41,820 nucleotides of DNA from an uncultured Bacteroidota bacterium (GTDB lineage: Bacteria > Bacteroidota > Bacteroidia > AKYH767-A > JABDAW01), in the NCBI GenBank assembly GCA_903844645.1, contig CAIMUP010000111.1, positions 1-41,820 of the forward strand, given 5' to 3'. The position numbers and the translations under genes are program-made. The notes beneath the pieces are model-generated. The model saw nothing but the letters and a program-made list of their open reading frames with translations. It did no database searches and was not told the DNA's origin. This document shows, piece after piece, positions 25,737 through 33,739 of the stretch; position 1 is the stretch's first letter, and each line of letters starts with the position of its first letter.

Positions 25737-26144
25737 ATGAAAAAAATAACTGTAATCGCCCTGCTATTTATTAGCCTCTGCATCGGCTGTGGATGGAACA
25801 AACCTGAACCTGCCAAGGCAAAAGAATTGGTGGAAAAGCTGCTCGTGGATCTGAAAGCCGAGAATTATCAGAACCTGAATCAGTATTATACCGATACTTT
25901 CAACGACAGTGAGCCATTGGATAAAAAGACCGAGAAATACAAGAAAATGAAAGACAAGCTCGGTGCAATCGAGTCTTATGGATTTGTGGATTCCAAAGAG
26001 AGTAACAAGGTTGAGGATTTGCCGGCTTTGAACTTGACTTATAATGTGAAATTTGCGACCATGACTTTGGTGTATTCTTTTGTTGTGATTAAGGACGAGG
26101 GGAAGCACAAGATTACTTTCCAGAATATGGAAACGAAAAACTAG
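25737..26144 (+). CDS. Small lipoprotein, NTF2-like
   Basis: 135 residues from the ATG at 25737, chosen because it gives a proper lipoprotein signal (ITVIALLFISLCIGCG, lipidated Cys at about residue 18); the frame is open further upstream but without a sensible N-terminus. The mature part (AKELVEKLLVDLKAENYQNLNQYYTD, then YGFVDSKES and VKFATMTLVYSFVVIKDEGKHKI) has the helix-then-beta pattern of NTF2-like small lipoproteins. The function is unknown. Only 7 bp separate it from polA. Confidence 0.82.
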   Translation: MKKITVIALLFISLCIGCGWNKPEPAKAKELVEKLLVDLKAENYQNLNQYYTDTFNDSEPLDKKTEKYKKMKDKLGAIESYGFVDSKESNKVEDLPALNLTYNVKFATMTLVYSFVVIKDEGKHKITFQNMETKN

Positions 26145-26151
26145 GGAGGTT

Positions 26152-28998
26152 ATGACTCCTGAACATAATAAAAAGCTATTTTTGCTTGACGCAATGGCAT
26201 TGATTTATCGTGCCTATTTTGCTTTTAGTAAGAACCCTCGCGTTAATTCCAAGGGCTTCAATACCTCGGCTGTGTTTGGCTTTACGAACACACTTGTTGA
26301 TTTATTAAAGAAGGAAAAGCCGACGCATATCGCCGTTGCTTTTGATACTGCCGCTCCCACCGAACGGCATACTGATTTTGAAGATTATAAAGGGCATCGG
26401 GAGGCTATGCCGGAGGATTTGGCTTTGTCAATTCCGATTATTAAGGACATCATTCGGGGGTTTAAAATACCGGTTGTTGTGAAGGATGGTTATGAAGCCG
26501 ATGACATCATCGGGACGCTTGCCAAGGAGGCGGAACAGAAGGGTTTTGTGGTGTATATGATGACTCCCGACAAGGACTTTGCGCAGTTGGTTTCAGAACA
26601 TATTTTCATCTATAAACCGGCAGGAAAGTTTAATGATCTGGAGATTCTCGGCATACCTGAAGTGTTGAAGAAATACGAGATTGCGAATGTGGATCAGGTG
26701 CGGGATTTGCTCGGAATTTGGGGAGATGCTGCGGATAATATTCCTGGTATTCCGGGCTTTGGAGAGAAGACTGCCAAACTTATGATTGCTCAATTTGGTA
26801 GCATCGAAAACATGATTGCGAATGCTCATGAATTAAAAGATAAGCAACGTGACAAGGTCGTTACTTTCGCTGACCAAGCAATGCTTTCAAAGAAGTTGGC
26901 TACGATTATTACCCATGTTCCTATCGAATTCGATGAGGAGAAATTAATCATGGAAGAGCCGGATAAAGACTTGCTAAGAGGCATCTTTGCAGAGATGGAA
27001 TTCAGGACTTTGGGCAAGAGATTGTTTGGGGATGAAGGTGAAGTTGCTACTCCAAAAGAAACCAAACCCGCCGGCAAAGGCTTGATAACTGGCTCCTTGT
27101 TTGATACTCCCGAAACAAATTATTTCAAGAAGGAGGATATTGAATTGGACAAGGAAACGGCTGATATTAAACCCAAAGGCGCACATCAAACGATTACTAC
27201 CACTGAACATAAATACCATATCATTGATACCGAGGAAAAGAGAGCGGATTTGATTGCTCAATTAAAGCAGCAAAAGAGTATATCATTCGATACTGAAACC
27301 ACCAATGTGGATGCTAATGATGCAGAGATTGTGGGGCTTTCTTTTTCATTTAAGGCACATGAGGCTTACTACATTCCAATGCCTGAAGTATATGCATCTG
27401 CATTGGCTATTCTTCATGAATTCAAAGACATTTTTGAGGATGAAAACATTGAAAAGGTGGGGCAGAATATCAAGTATGATATGACTATTTTGAAGTGGTA
27501 TGACATCAATGTAAAGGGCAAATTGTTTGATACCATGTTGGCGCATTATCTGATTGAACCCGACATGCGTCACAACATGAATATATTGTCTGAAACCTAC
27601 TTGAATTACTCGCCCGTACCTATCGGGGATTTGATTGGGACGAAGAAATCAACGCAGGTAAGTATGCGCACCGTGCCTATCGAAATCATCTCGGAATATG
27701 CTGCCGAAGATGCCGATATTACCTGGCAATTGCGTGATGCCTTGAAGCCGATGATGAATGATAGCAAGGTCACGAAATTGTTTGAAGAGATAGAGATACC
27801 GCTCATTCCCGTGCTTGCGAGCATGGAGACCGAAGGTGTGGCGATTGATAAAAGTGTGCTCAAGGAAATCGCTCTTGAATTAGAAAAAGATATTGCAGAT
27901 GTGGAGCAGGAAATCTATACTGCATCAGGTGTGAAATTCAATATCGCATCTCCAAAACAATTGGGCGATGTCTTGTTTGATGTATTGAAGATTGATCCGA
28001 ATGCGAAGATGACCAAGACGAAACAATACGCCACTGGCGAGGAGGTTTTATCGAAGCTGGCACACAAGCATCCGGTGGTGGATATGGTCTTGAATTATCG
28101 TGAATTGGTGAAGCTCAAAAACACTTATGTAGATACCTTGCCCACGATGATTAATCCCCGAACCGGTCGCGTTCATACCTCATTTGCGCAGGCTGTGGCG
28201 GCTACCGGAAGGTTGAGTTCTAACAATCCCAACTTGCAAAATATCCCTATCCGTACGGAGCGTGGTCGTGAGGTTCGCAAGGCTTTTGTAGCGAGGAATG
28301 ATCGTTGGATTTTGCTGTCATCCGATTACTCCCAAATCGAGTTGAGAATCGTTGCCGAATTCAGTAAAGACCAGAGTATGCTGGAAGCTTTTCAGAATAA
28401 AATTGACATCCATACTGCCACCGCTTCCAAGGTTTATAATGTTGATGTAACAGCCGTCACGAGCGAGATGCGGCGCAATGCCAAGATGGTCAACTTCGGG
28501 ATTATCTATGGAATTTCTGCCTTCGGTTTATCGCAGCGATTGAACATTCCACGCAAAGAAGCGGCGACGATTATTGATAATTATTTTGCCCAATATCCGA
28601 CCATCAAACAATACATGGATGGCAGCATCAACTTCGCCAGAGAGAACGGTTATGTGGAGACATTAATGGGTCGCCGTCGCTACCTTCGCGACATCAATTC
28701 TGCCAATGCCAACGTTCGCGGCTTTGCAGAAAGGAATGCCATCAATGCTCCGATTCAAGGCACTGCGGCGGATATGATTAAGATAGCGATGATCAATATC
28801 CACAAAGATTTGCGAGAAGGCGGCTTCAAAACAAAGATGACCCTCCAGGTCCATGATGAATTGGTATTCGATGTTCCGAAAGATGAATTAGAAGCCGTGA
28901 AACCGATCATTGCCCACCGCATGACATCAGCCATCCCCATGACCGTCCCTATCGAAGTTGAGATGGGAGCAGGGAATAATTGGCTGGAGGCGCATTAG
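26152..28998 (+). CDS. polA: DNA polymerase I
   Basis: 948 residues, three intact domains. The 5'-3' exonuclease is at about 1-300 (LLDAMALIYRAYFAF, EADDIIGTLA, GIWGDAADNIPGIPGFGEKTA). The 3'-5' exonuclease at about 345-540 appears active: SFDTETTNVD with the catalytic D and E, GQNIKYDM, and YAAEDADITW. The polymerase has motif A DYSQIELRIVAE (about 725), motif B RRNAKMVNFGIIYG (about 773) and motif C QVHDELVFDVP (about 899). It fills gaps in repair and removes Okazaki primers. A GGAGG sits 2 nt before the ATG, a clear Shine-Dalgarno-like site. Confidence 0.98.
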   Translation: MTPEHNKKLFLLDAMALIYRAYFAFSKNPRVNSKGFNTSAVFGFTNTLVDLLKKEKPTHIAVAFDTAAPTERHTDFEDYKGHREAMPEDLALSIPIIKDIIRGFKIPVVVKDGYEADDIIGTLAKEAEQKGFVVYMMTPDKDFAQLVSEHIFIYKPAGKFNDLEILGIPEVLKKYEIANVDQVRDLLGIWGDAADNIPGIPGFGEKTAKLMIAQFGSIENMIANAHELKDKQRDKVVTFADQAMLSKKLATIITHVPIEFDEEKLIMEEPDKDLLRGIFAEMEFRTLGKRLFGDEGEVATPKETKPAGKGLITGSLFDTPETNYFKKEDIELDKETADIKPKGAHQTITTTEHKYHIIDTEEKRADLIAQLKQQKSISFDTETTNVDANDAEIVGLSFSFKAHEAYYIPMPEVYASALAILHEFKDIFEDENIEKVGQNIKYDMTILKWYDINVKGKLFDTMLAHYLIEPDMRHNMNILSETYLNYSPVPIGDLIGTKKSTQVSMRTVPIEIISEYAAEDADITWQLRDALKPMMNDSKVTKLFEEIEIPLIPVLASMETEGVAIDKSVLKEIALELEKDIADVEQEIYTASGVKFNIASPKQLGDVLFDVLKIDPNAKMTKTKQYATGEEVLSKLAHKHPVVDMVLNYRELVKLKNTYVDTLPTMINPRTGRVHTSFAQAVAATGRLSSNNPNLQNIPIRTERGREVRKAFVARNDRWILLSSDYSQIELRIVAEFSKDQSMLEAFQNKIDIHTATASKVYNVDVTAVTSEMRRNAKMVNFGIIYGISAFGLSQRLNIPRKEAATIIDNYFAQYPTIKQYMDGSINFARENGYVETLMGRRRYLRDINSANANVRGFAERNAINAPIQGTAADMIKIAMINIHKDLREGGFKTKMTLQVHDELVFDVPKDELEAVKPIIAHRMTSAIPMTVPIEVEMGAGNNWLEAH

Positions 28999-29100
28999 AT
29001 TAACTTTAATCATCTTCATCGTTTTATTGCACCGCCCAAAAGGTCGGTATCATAAAAGGATAAATGAAAAACCTTGGTGAATGATGATAAATTTTTATCC

Positions 29101-29108
29101 TAAATTTG
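29101..29108 (+). promoter_or_regulatory. -7 promoter box for the restriction-modification operon
   Basis: TAAATTTG followed by CGGCGC, an exact TAnnTTTG match, 21 bp upstream of the nuclease start. It lies within 110 bp of the polA stop, so the pair has its own promoter. Confidence 0.6.
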
Positions 29109-29129
29109 CGGCGCGAAAATAAATAAGCA

Positions 29130-30203
29130 ATGATAGAAAAAGTAAAGCCAGGGCTATTCGGTATAACACATTCCAGCAGGGACTTTTCGCTCAAAAACAC
29201 TTGGGGAAAGAACCAGTTTAATTCTTCCTTTCCAGCTTCCTTAGCAGCTTTTATTAGTAAGCAGGGACTTGAAAATATTTATTTAACCCTTGACGAAAAA
29301 TGTAAAGTAGTACACAATAAAATAAGCACAGCGAAACTTTTTGGAATAGACCCATCTTCTGATAATCTTTATTATTCATTTGAAAGTTCTTATGCCCCTT
29401 ATCAGCAACTTGTAGTTGGAAATATTGAAGGCGTTGATTTAGTGACTCAAACAAGAGACGATTATAAATGCTTAAAGGGAATTGAAATAAAATTAACAGC
29501 ATTGCCCGACAATTCAACTTGTAATTTAACCGAAGATAGATATGGTTGTGAAATTGTTGTTCGCCCACCTACAATTCTTTATTTGGGTTGTAGTATTGCA
29601 ATTTATTACAAAGACAAACAACAAGAATTAAAAAGTATTATAGGCAACGAATTTGATAAAATAACAGACTGGAAAGAGCCTATAAATGTTATCCCCTTCA
29701 TTCCAAAAATGCTTGAAGTTATAGATAAAATTGCACTTAAAAATCTTGCTTGCCAAGACCCTCTTGTAATGCAACCGATATGGAAGACAGTAGGGAAATC
29801 ACCAAAGCTTGCTGATAATTGTTTGGATGTTTTTATATGGAGTAATCTTGCTTTTGCACAACTGTTTATTGATGTTGCAAGAAAAGAAATGCAAGATAGA
29901 AAAATGACAAGACAGATAAGAACTTTTGTTTGGCTTTTCAAGATCATCTATGATTTTAGCAGAGACAATCATTTTAACTTTAATCAGATTAAAGATGAAC
30001 TTTCATACAATCTTTTAAACGACAAAGCTTTTGCAGTAAGCGGTATGGTTTCATACCCTTATATGAAGTGCCAAGAGCTAACAAAGCCAAGAATTACAAA
30101 AGAACAAATAAGGGAAATAATTCTTGGTGGCGGGCAACATCTTTTAAGCCCCGAAAGAAGATTTGATGCAATTATTGTTAATTCACCTGAAATATTTGAA
30201 TAA
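29130..30203 (+). CDS. HindVP-like type II restriction endonuclease
   Basis: 357 residues. The N-terminal third resembles the HindVP/HgiDI family: SRDFSLKNTWGKNQFNSSFPASLA, then SYAPYQQLVVGNIEGVDLVTQTRDDYKCLKGIEIKLTALPDNSTC, where the D...EIK arrangement (VDLVT and GIEIKLTA) is a PD-(D/E)xK-type active site, and YGCEIVVRPPTILYL. Known members cut GRCGYC; the same site here is an inference. Its TAA overlaps the ATG of the methyltransferase (TAATG). The DNA is distinctly more AT-rich than polA or kdsB on either side, suggesting acquisition. Confidence 0.82.
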   Translation: MIEKVKPGLFGITHSSRDFSLKNTWGKNQFNSSFPASLAAFISKQGLENIYLTLDEKCKVVHNKISTAKLFGIDPSSDNLYYSFESSYAPYQQLVVGNIEGVDLVTQTRDDYKCLKGIEIKLTALPDNSTCNLTEDRYGCEIVVRPPTILYLGCSIAIYYKDKQQELKSIIGNEFDKITDWKEPINVIPFIPKMLEVIDKIALKNLACQDPLVMQPIWKTVGKSPKLADNCLDVFIWSNLAFAQLFIDVARKEMQDRKMTRQIRTFVWLFKIIYDFSRDNHFNFNQIKDELSYNLLNDKAFAVSGMVSYPYMKCQELTKPRITKEQIREIILGGGQHLLSPERRFDAIIVNSPEIFE

Positions 30204-31138
30204 TGAAAGTAATTGATTTGTTTTCTGGATGTGGTGGAATGTCATTAGGGTTTCAGAATGCAGGTTTTGATGTAGTTGCAGCATTTGACAATTGGAAGCA
30301 AGCAGCAGATATTTACAAGATAAATTTTGATCATCCATTTTTTTTGAAAGATCTTTCTGAAATTAAAGACTATTCTCTATTTTCAAAATTTAATCCCGAA
30401 ATGATTATTGGAGGACCGCCTTGTCAAGACTTTTCAAGTGCAGGTAAAAGGGACGAAGATAATGGCAAAGGTGATTTGACAATTAACTTTGCTGAAATAA
30501 TTGCCAATGTTAAACCTGAATGGTTTGTCATGGAAAATGTTGAACGAATTCTAAAGACTAAAAAACTCATTGTAGCAAAAGAGATATTTAAACAATCTGG
30601 TTATGGCTTAAGCCATATTGTTTTAGATGCCAGTCTTTGTAATGTACCACAGTCAAGAAAACGGTTTTTTCTTATTGGACATCTTAATTCCCAAGATAAT
30701 TTTTTGGATCATTATCTTATAAAAAATCAAAATAAAAAGCCAATGACTGTTTTTGATTACTTAGGTAATTCATTGGGAATAGAACATTATTACAGACACC
30801 CAAGAAGTTATGAACGCAGAGCTATTTTCAGTATTCATGAACCAAGTGCAACAATTAGAGGAGTTAACAGACCGATTCCAAAAAATTACAAAAAGCATGA
30901 AGGAGATACTTCAGAAGTTAATGAAAATATAAGACCTTTAACAACTCTTGAACGAAGCTATATTCAGACATTTCCTTTTGGTTTTAAATTGCGTGGTAGT
31001 AAGACGGATTTAGAACAGATAATTGGTAATGCAGTGCCAGTTAATCTTGCTAAGTTTGTAGCTGATTGTATTTTGGAATATATTAACGAACCTATAAAGA
31101 GAAAAGCGGTTTTACAAGGTGAAATGGTTTTTCATTAA
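30203..31138 (+). CDS. DNA (cytosine-5) methyltransferase of the restriction-modification pair
   Basis: 311 residues with all main C5-methyltransferase motifs in order: I (LFSGCGGMSLGFQNAGF), IV (GGPPCQDFS, catalytic Cys near residue 74), VI (MENVERI), VIII (QSRKRFFLIG) and X (IGNAVPVNLAKF). The target-recognition region between VIII and IX is short. It protects host DNA by methylating a cytosine in the site cut by the adjacent nuclease. It is translationally coupled to the nuclease, which comes first; no separate controller gene is present. It has the same AT-rich composition as its partner. Confidence 0.96.
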   Translation: MKVIDLFSGCGGMSLGFQNAGFDVVAAFDNWKQAADIYKINFDHPFFLKDLSEIKDYSLFSKFNPEMIIGGPPCQDFSSAGKRDEDNGKGDLTINFAEIIANVKPEWFVMENVERILKTKKLIVAKEIFKQSGYGLSHIVLDASLCNVPQSRKRFFLIGHLNSQDNFLDHYLIKNQNKKPMTVFDYLGNSLGIEHYYRHPRSYERRAIFSIHEPSATIRGVNRPIPKNYKKHEGDTSEVNENIRPLTTLERSYIQTFPFGFKLRGSKTDLEQIIGNAVPVNLAKFVADCILEYINEPIKRKAVLQGEMVFH

Positions 31139-31170
31139 TGTCCCGATGGTCTGGATATTCAGTAACGGGC

Positions 31171-31195
31171 TGGTCGCGATTTGCAATCGCGTCCC
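31171..31195. repeat. REP-like palindrome
   Basis: CGCGATT (31175-31181) and AATCGCG (31185-31191) form a 7-bp stem with a 3-nt loop; GG and CC extend it past one mismatch. The sequence resembles short GC-rich palindromes scattered in Bacteroidota genomes, and lies 36 bp after the methyltransferase stop. Confidence 0.6.
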
Positions 31196-31274
31196 CAGAG
31201 TTTTGACCCAAAAACCCTCCATCTGAGGTTAATTTTTCACTTTCAGCCCCTAATAAAATCCCCCTTCCCCAAGA

Positions 31275-31442
31275 ATTCTACACCTAAAATCCCGCCGAAT
31301 CGCATTTTCTAACCCCCGAATCCAATATTCTAACCCCCGAATCGCATTCTCTAACCGCCGAATCCAATATTCTAACCGCCAAATCGCATTCTCTAACCGC
31401 CGAATCGTGTTCCCATACCCTCAAATCATCTTCCCATACCCC
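31275..31442. repeat. 21-bp tandem array L6, 7 clear units
   Basis: Units start at 31296, 31317, 31338, 31359, 31380, 31401 and 31422, with a degenerate one at 31275. Two variants alternate, CGAATCGCATTcTCTAACC and CGAATCCAATATTCTAACC, giving A-B-A-B-A and thus a 42-bp period, followed by two CCCATACC-type units. The array lies between the restriction-modification pair and the tRNA gene. Confidence 0.95.
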
Positions 31443-31492
31443 CTTTCGTAAATATCATAACTTTTTTCTTTAATTTGCAGCCCCAACAAAAA

Positions 31493-31567
31493 GGGATGTT
31501 AGCTCAGTTGGTTTAGAGCACTGCCTCGACAAGGCAGGGGTCACTGGTTCGAGTCCAGTACATCCCA
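31493..31567 (+). tRNA. tRNA-Val (anticodon GAC)
   Basis: A 75-nt cloverleaf. The acceptor stem GGGATGT pairs with ACATCCC, discriminator A; the D stem is GCTC/GAGC; the anticodon stem CTGCC/GGCAG encloses the loop TCGACAA; the T arm is CTGGTTCGAGTCCAG. The anticodon GAC is at 31528-31530. CCA is not encoded. The base before the anticodon (position 33) reads C, where U is nearly universal. An AATTTGC motif near 31472 may be part of its promoter. Confidence 0.93.
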
Positions 31568-31638
31568 CAAAAGGAAATTAAGACCCCGATACATCGGGAA
31601 GCCGCTGGAGGAGTAAGTCCCCTTTCCCCACAAAAAGC

Positions 31639-31646
31639 TATCTTTG
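31639..31646 (+). promoter_or_regulatory. Bacteroidota -7 promoter box for kdsB
   Basis: TATCTTTG followed by CGCC, exact TAnnTTTG, 18 bp upstream of the kdsB start. Confidence 0.6.
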
Positions 31647-31664
31647 CGCCATTAATCAAAAAGA

Positions 31665-32402
31665 ATGGAAATATTAGGAATTATCCCCGCCCGTTTCGCC
31701 TCCACCCGATTCCCCGGCAAGCCTCTCATAATCATCAACGGCATGTCCATGATTCAACGTGTATATACCCAGGCATCGAAATCGAAATCGTTGTATAAAG
31801 TCATCGTCGCTACCGATGATAGAAGGATTTATGACCATGTTAAAGCATTCGGCGGGCAGGTCATCATGACTTCGCCAACCCACCTCACCGGCACCGACCG
31901 CTGTAAGGAAGTCCTGAAACTTTCAAAGGAAACCTGCGACATGCTCATCAACATCCAGGGCGATGAACCGTTCATAGACCCCGAACAAATTGATAGGGTC
32001 GCATCCTGCTTTTATTCCAAAGGAGTTTCCATCGCTACCCTCGCGAAAAAGATTACCAATCTTGATGATGTTTTTAATAAAAATATTGTCAAGGTAGTGT
32101 TTAATAAAAGTTCTGATGCCCTTTATTTCAGCCGCTCTCCTATTCCCTTCACCAGGAATTTTGAGGAGAAAGATTGGCTGAATAATACGAATTACTACAA
32201 GCATATCGGTATCTATGGTTTCACGAAATATGCCCTCAATGAAGTAACCCGAGCAGAGCCTTCTATGCTCGAGAAAGCCGAATCATTAGAACAGTTGCGA
32301 TGGATTGAAAATGGAAGCCGAATAAGAGTCGCTATCACGGATAAAGAATCGGTTTCGATAGATGCCCCTGAAGATTTGGAAAAAGTAAAGCATTTGGTTT
32401 AA
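31665..32402 (+). CDS. kdsB: 3-deoxy-manno-octulosonate cytidylyltransferase
   Basis: 245 residues, standard length. The nucleotide-binding N-terminus is GIIPARFASTRFPGKPL; further hallmarks are VIVATDD, GTDRCKEV, NIQGDEPFIDPEQI, YFSRSPIPF and KHIGIYGFTKYAL. It activates Kdo with CTP to CMP-Kdo for lipid A-core synthesis in the cytoplasm, confirming a lipopolysaccharide-bearing Gram-negative. The next gene begins 24 bp downstream but has its own promoter box overlapping the kdsB end. Confidence 0.97.
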   Translation: MEILGIIPARFASTRFPGKPLIIINGMSMIQRVYTQASKSKSLYKVIVATDDRRIYDHVKAFGGQVIMTSPTHLTGTDRCKEVLKLSKETCDMLINIQGDEPFIDPEQIDRVASCFYSKGVSIATLAKKITNLDDVFNKNIVKVVFNKSSDALYFSRSPIPFTRNFEEKDWLNNTNYYKHIGIYGFTKYALNEVTRAEPSMLEKAESLEQLRWIENGSRIRVAITDKESVSIDAPEDLEKVKHLV

Positions 32403-32413
32403 TACTATTTTCC

Positions 32414-32421
32414 TACTTTTG
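32414..32421 (+). promoter_or_regulatory. -7 promoter box almost touching the HU/SPOR gene start
   Basis: TACTTTTG, exact TAnnTTTG, ends 5 bp before the ATG at 32427; a TTTG at 32393-32396 lies 17 bp upstream as a possible -33 element. A transcript from it would be leaderless or nearly so. Confidence 0.6.
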
Positions 32422-32426
32422 CCGCA

Positions 32427-33407
32427 ATGAATTTAGAAAGACATATCAGTAAATTATTATTGAATTACGATTGCGTAATCGTACCGGGCTTTGGCGGCTT
32501 TGTAGGCAATTACCAATCGGCATCCATACATCCTACGATGCACCTTTTTATGCCCCCTTCCAAACGTATTGTGTTTAATCGCAACCTGAAATCGAATGAC
32601 GGCTTGCTGGCAAATGAATTGGTGGCTGCCGAGGGATTGAATTATAATGAAGCTTTGAAGATGATTGATACCTACGTTGAATCCTCCGAAAAGACGTTGA
32701 ATGAAGGCAAGAAACTGACGCTCGACAAGGTTGGGAATTTGTTTTATGACATCGAACGGAACTTGCAATTTGAAGCCGATACTTCCATTAATTATTTGAT
32801 GGATTCATACGGATTGACCTCCGTGCAATCATTCCCCATCAAGCGAGATACGATTTATGCAGGTCGAGAATTAAAGACCGACCACGCGATGGAACAAGTC
32901 TTGTTTCATAAAAATAATTATAGCCGACATCTTTGGAAAGCCGCGGTATTAGTGCCTTTGGTAGGCTTGGGAATTTGGTTTTCGGTGAGCGTGCATGTAT
33001 TCGATAAGAAGAATATCAGCCAAGATTCCCTTAACCCATTAACTACTAATAAGGTAGATATTTTTGTTCCGAAGGCAGGTACTATCATCGAGCCGAAGGC
33101 TAAAGAAATAATGCCGGAACCGAAAACGATGGAGTCTGTTACATCGGTTCCAACACTTGAAATTATTCCTGTTGTTATGAGTAATTATTACATCGTGGCG
33201 GGTTGTTTCAGGAGTATGGAGAATGCGAATCGGTTTGTGGAGGAATTAAAAGCAAAGGGCTTCAATGCCTCTGTTAATGGGCAAACCGATGGCGGCTTAA
33301 ACAGAGTTATTTATAATTCTTATCCCTCGAAAGAGGAAGCTGCGATGGCATTGAACGACATCCGTAAACAAGCCCCGAATGCTTGGTTATTTGTAAAGAA
33401 TAATTAG
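32427..33407 (+). CDS. HU-like (CCDC81-type) and SPOR domain envelope protein
   Basis: 326 residues. The N-terminal 145 residues follow the Bacteroidota two-part HU/CCDC81-like module: HISKLLLNYDCVIVPGFGGFVGNY, then NRNLKSNDGLLANELVAAEGLNYNEAL and LDKVGNLFYD. One membrane helix lies at about 170-188 (WKAAVLVPLVGLGIWFSVSV). The periplasmic part ends with a SPOR domain at about 250-326 (YYIVAGCFRSMENANRFVEELKAKGF), which binds denuded peptidoglycan at division sites. The plan suggests a link between cytoplasm and septal cell wall; whether the HU-like part binds DNA or protein is unknown. Confidence 0.9.
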   Translation: MNLERHISKLLLNYDCVIVPGFGGFVGNYQSASIHPTMHLFMPPSKRIVFNRNLKSNDGLLANELVAAEGLNYNEALKMIDTYVESSEKTLNEGKKLTLDKVGNLFYDIERNLQFEADTSINYLMDSYGLTSVQSFPIKRDTIYAGRELKTDHAMEQVLFHKNNYSRHLWKAAVLVPLVGLGIWFSVSVHVFDKKNISQDSLNPLTTNKVDIFVPKAGTIIEPKAKEIMPEPKTMESVTSVPTLEIIPVVMSNYYIVAGCFRSMENANRFVEELKAKGFNASVNGQTDGGLNRVIYNSYPSKEEAAMALNDIRKQAPNAWLFVKNN

Positions 33408-33478
33408 GAATTTCCCTCCCCTTTCCTTCCGTTTTTCTTTAAGAAAAATCATCCGTTGCATTTGATGACTATCGGCGT

Positions 33479-33507
33479 AGAGGGCTGTTTATTTTTAATA
33501 GACCTCT
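33479..33507 (+). terminator. Possible terminator after the HU/SPOR gene
   Basis: AGAGGGCTGTT (33479-33489) and AATAGACCTCT (33497-33507) form an imperfect 11-bp stem with one mismatch and one wobble. The T-run after it is short, so confidence is low. Confidence 0.35.
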
Positions 33508-33547
33508 TTCATAAAATCAGATAAAAAACCAATTTGAAACGACCTTT

Positions 33548-33673
33548 GCAACTGGGATACCAACCTTTGCAACGGGGATACCGACCGGAGCAACGGGGAT
33601 ACCGACCGGAGCAACGGGGATACCACGAGTTGCTCCGGTGAAGATTTTTAGCTGTAAAAAGGAGGTTTTCAGA
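33548..33673. repeat. 21-bp tandem array L7, 4 clear units with an inverted edge
   Basis: Units start at 33548, 33569, 33590 and 33611, core CAACGGGGATACCGACCGG; 33569 and 33590 are identical. ACCGGAGCAAC (33605-33615) pairs perfectly with GTTGCTCCGGT (33629-33639) over 13 nt, so the right edge holds an inverted part-unit. Two more 21-bp blocks (33632, 33653) are diverged, the latter with GTAAAAA also seen at 33675. It lies upstream of the metallopeptidase gene. Confidence 0.92.
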
Positions 33674-33727
33674 CGTAAAAACCAGTTTCCCGAGGAATGA
33701 TAGTTGCCGGAATTAGTTTCTTTTTCC

Positions 33728-33735
33728 TAATTTTG
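33728..33735 (+). promoter_or_regulatory. -7 promoter box touching the metallopeptidase start
   Basis: TAATTTTG ends 4 bp before the ATG at 33740; a GTTG at 33703-33706 about 21 bp upstream may be the -33 element. A leaderless transcript is expected. Confidence 0.6.
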
Positions 33736-33739
33736 CGAC

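Noticed and set aside
29020-29060. Hairpin after polA
   Set aside because: ACCG/CGGT is too short to support a terminator call.
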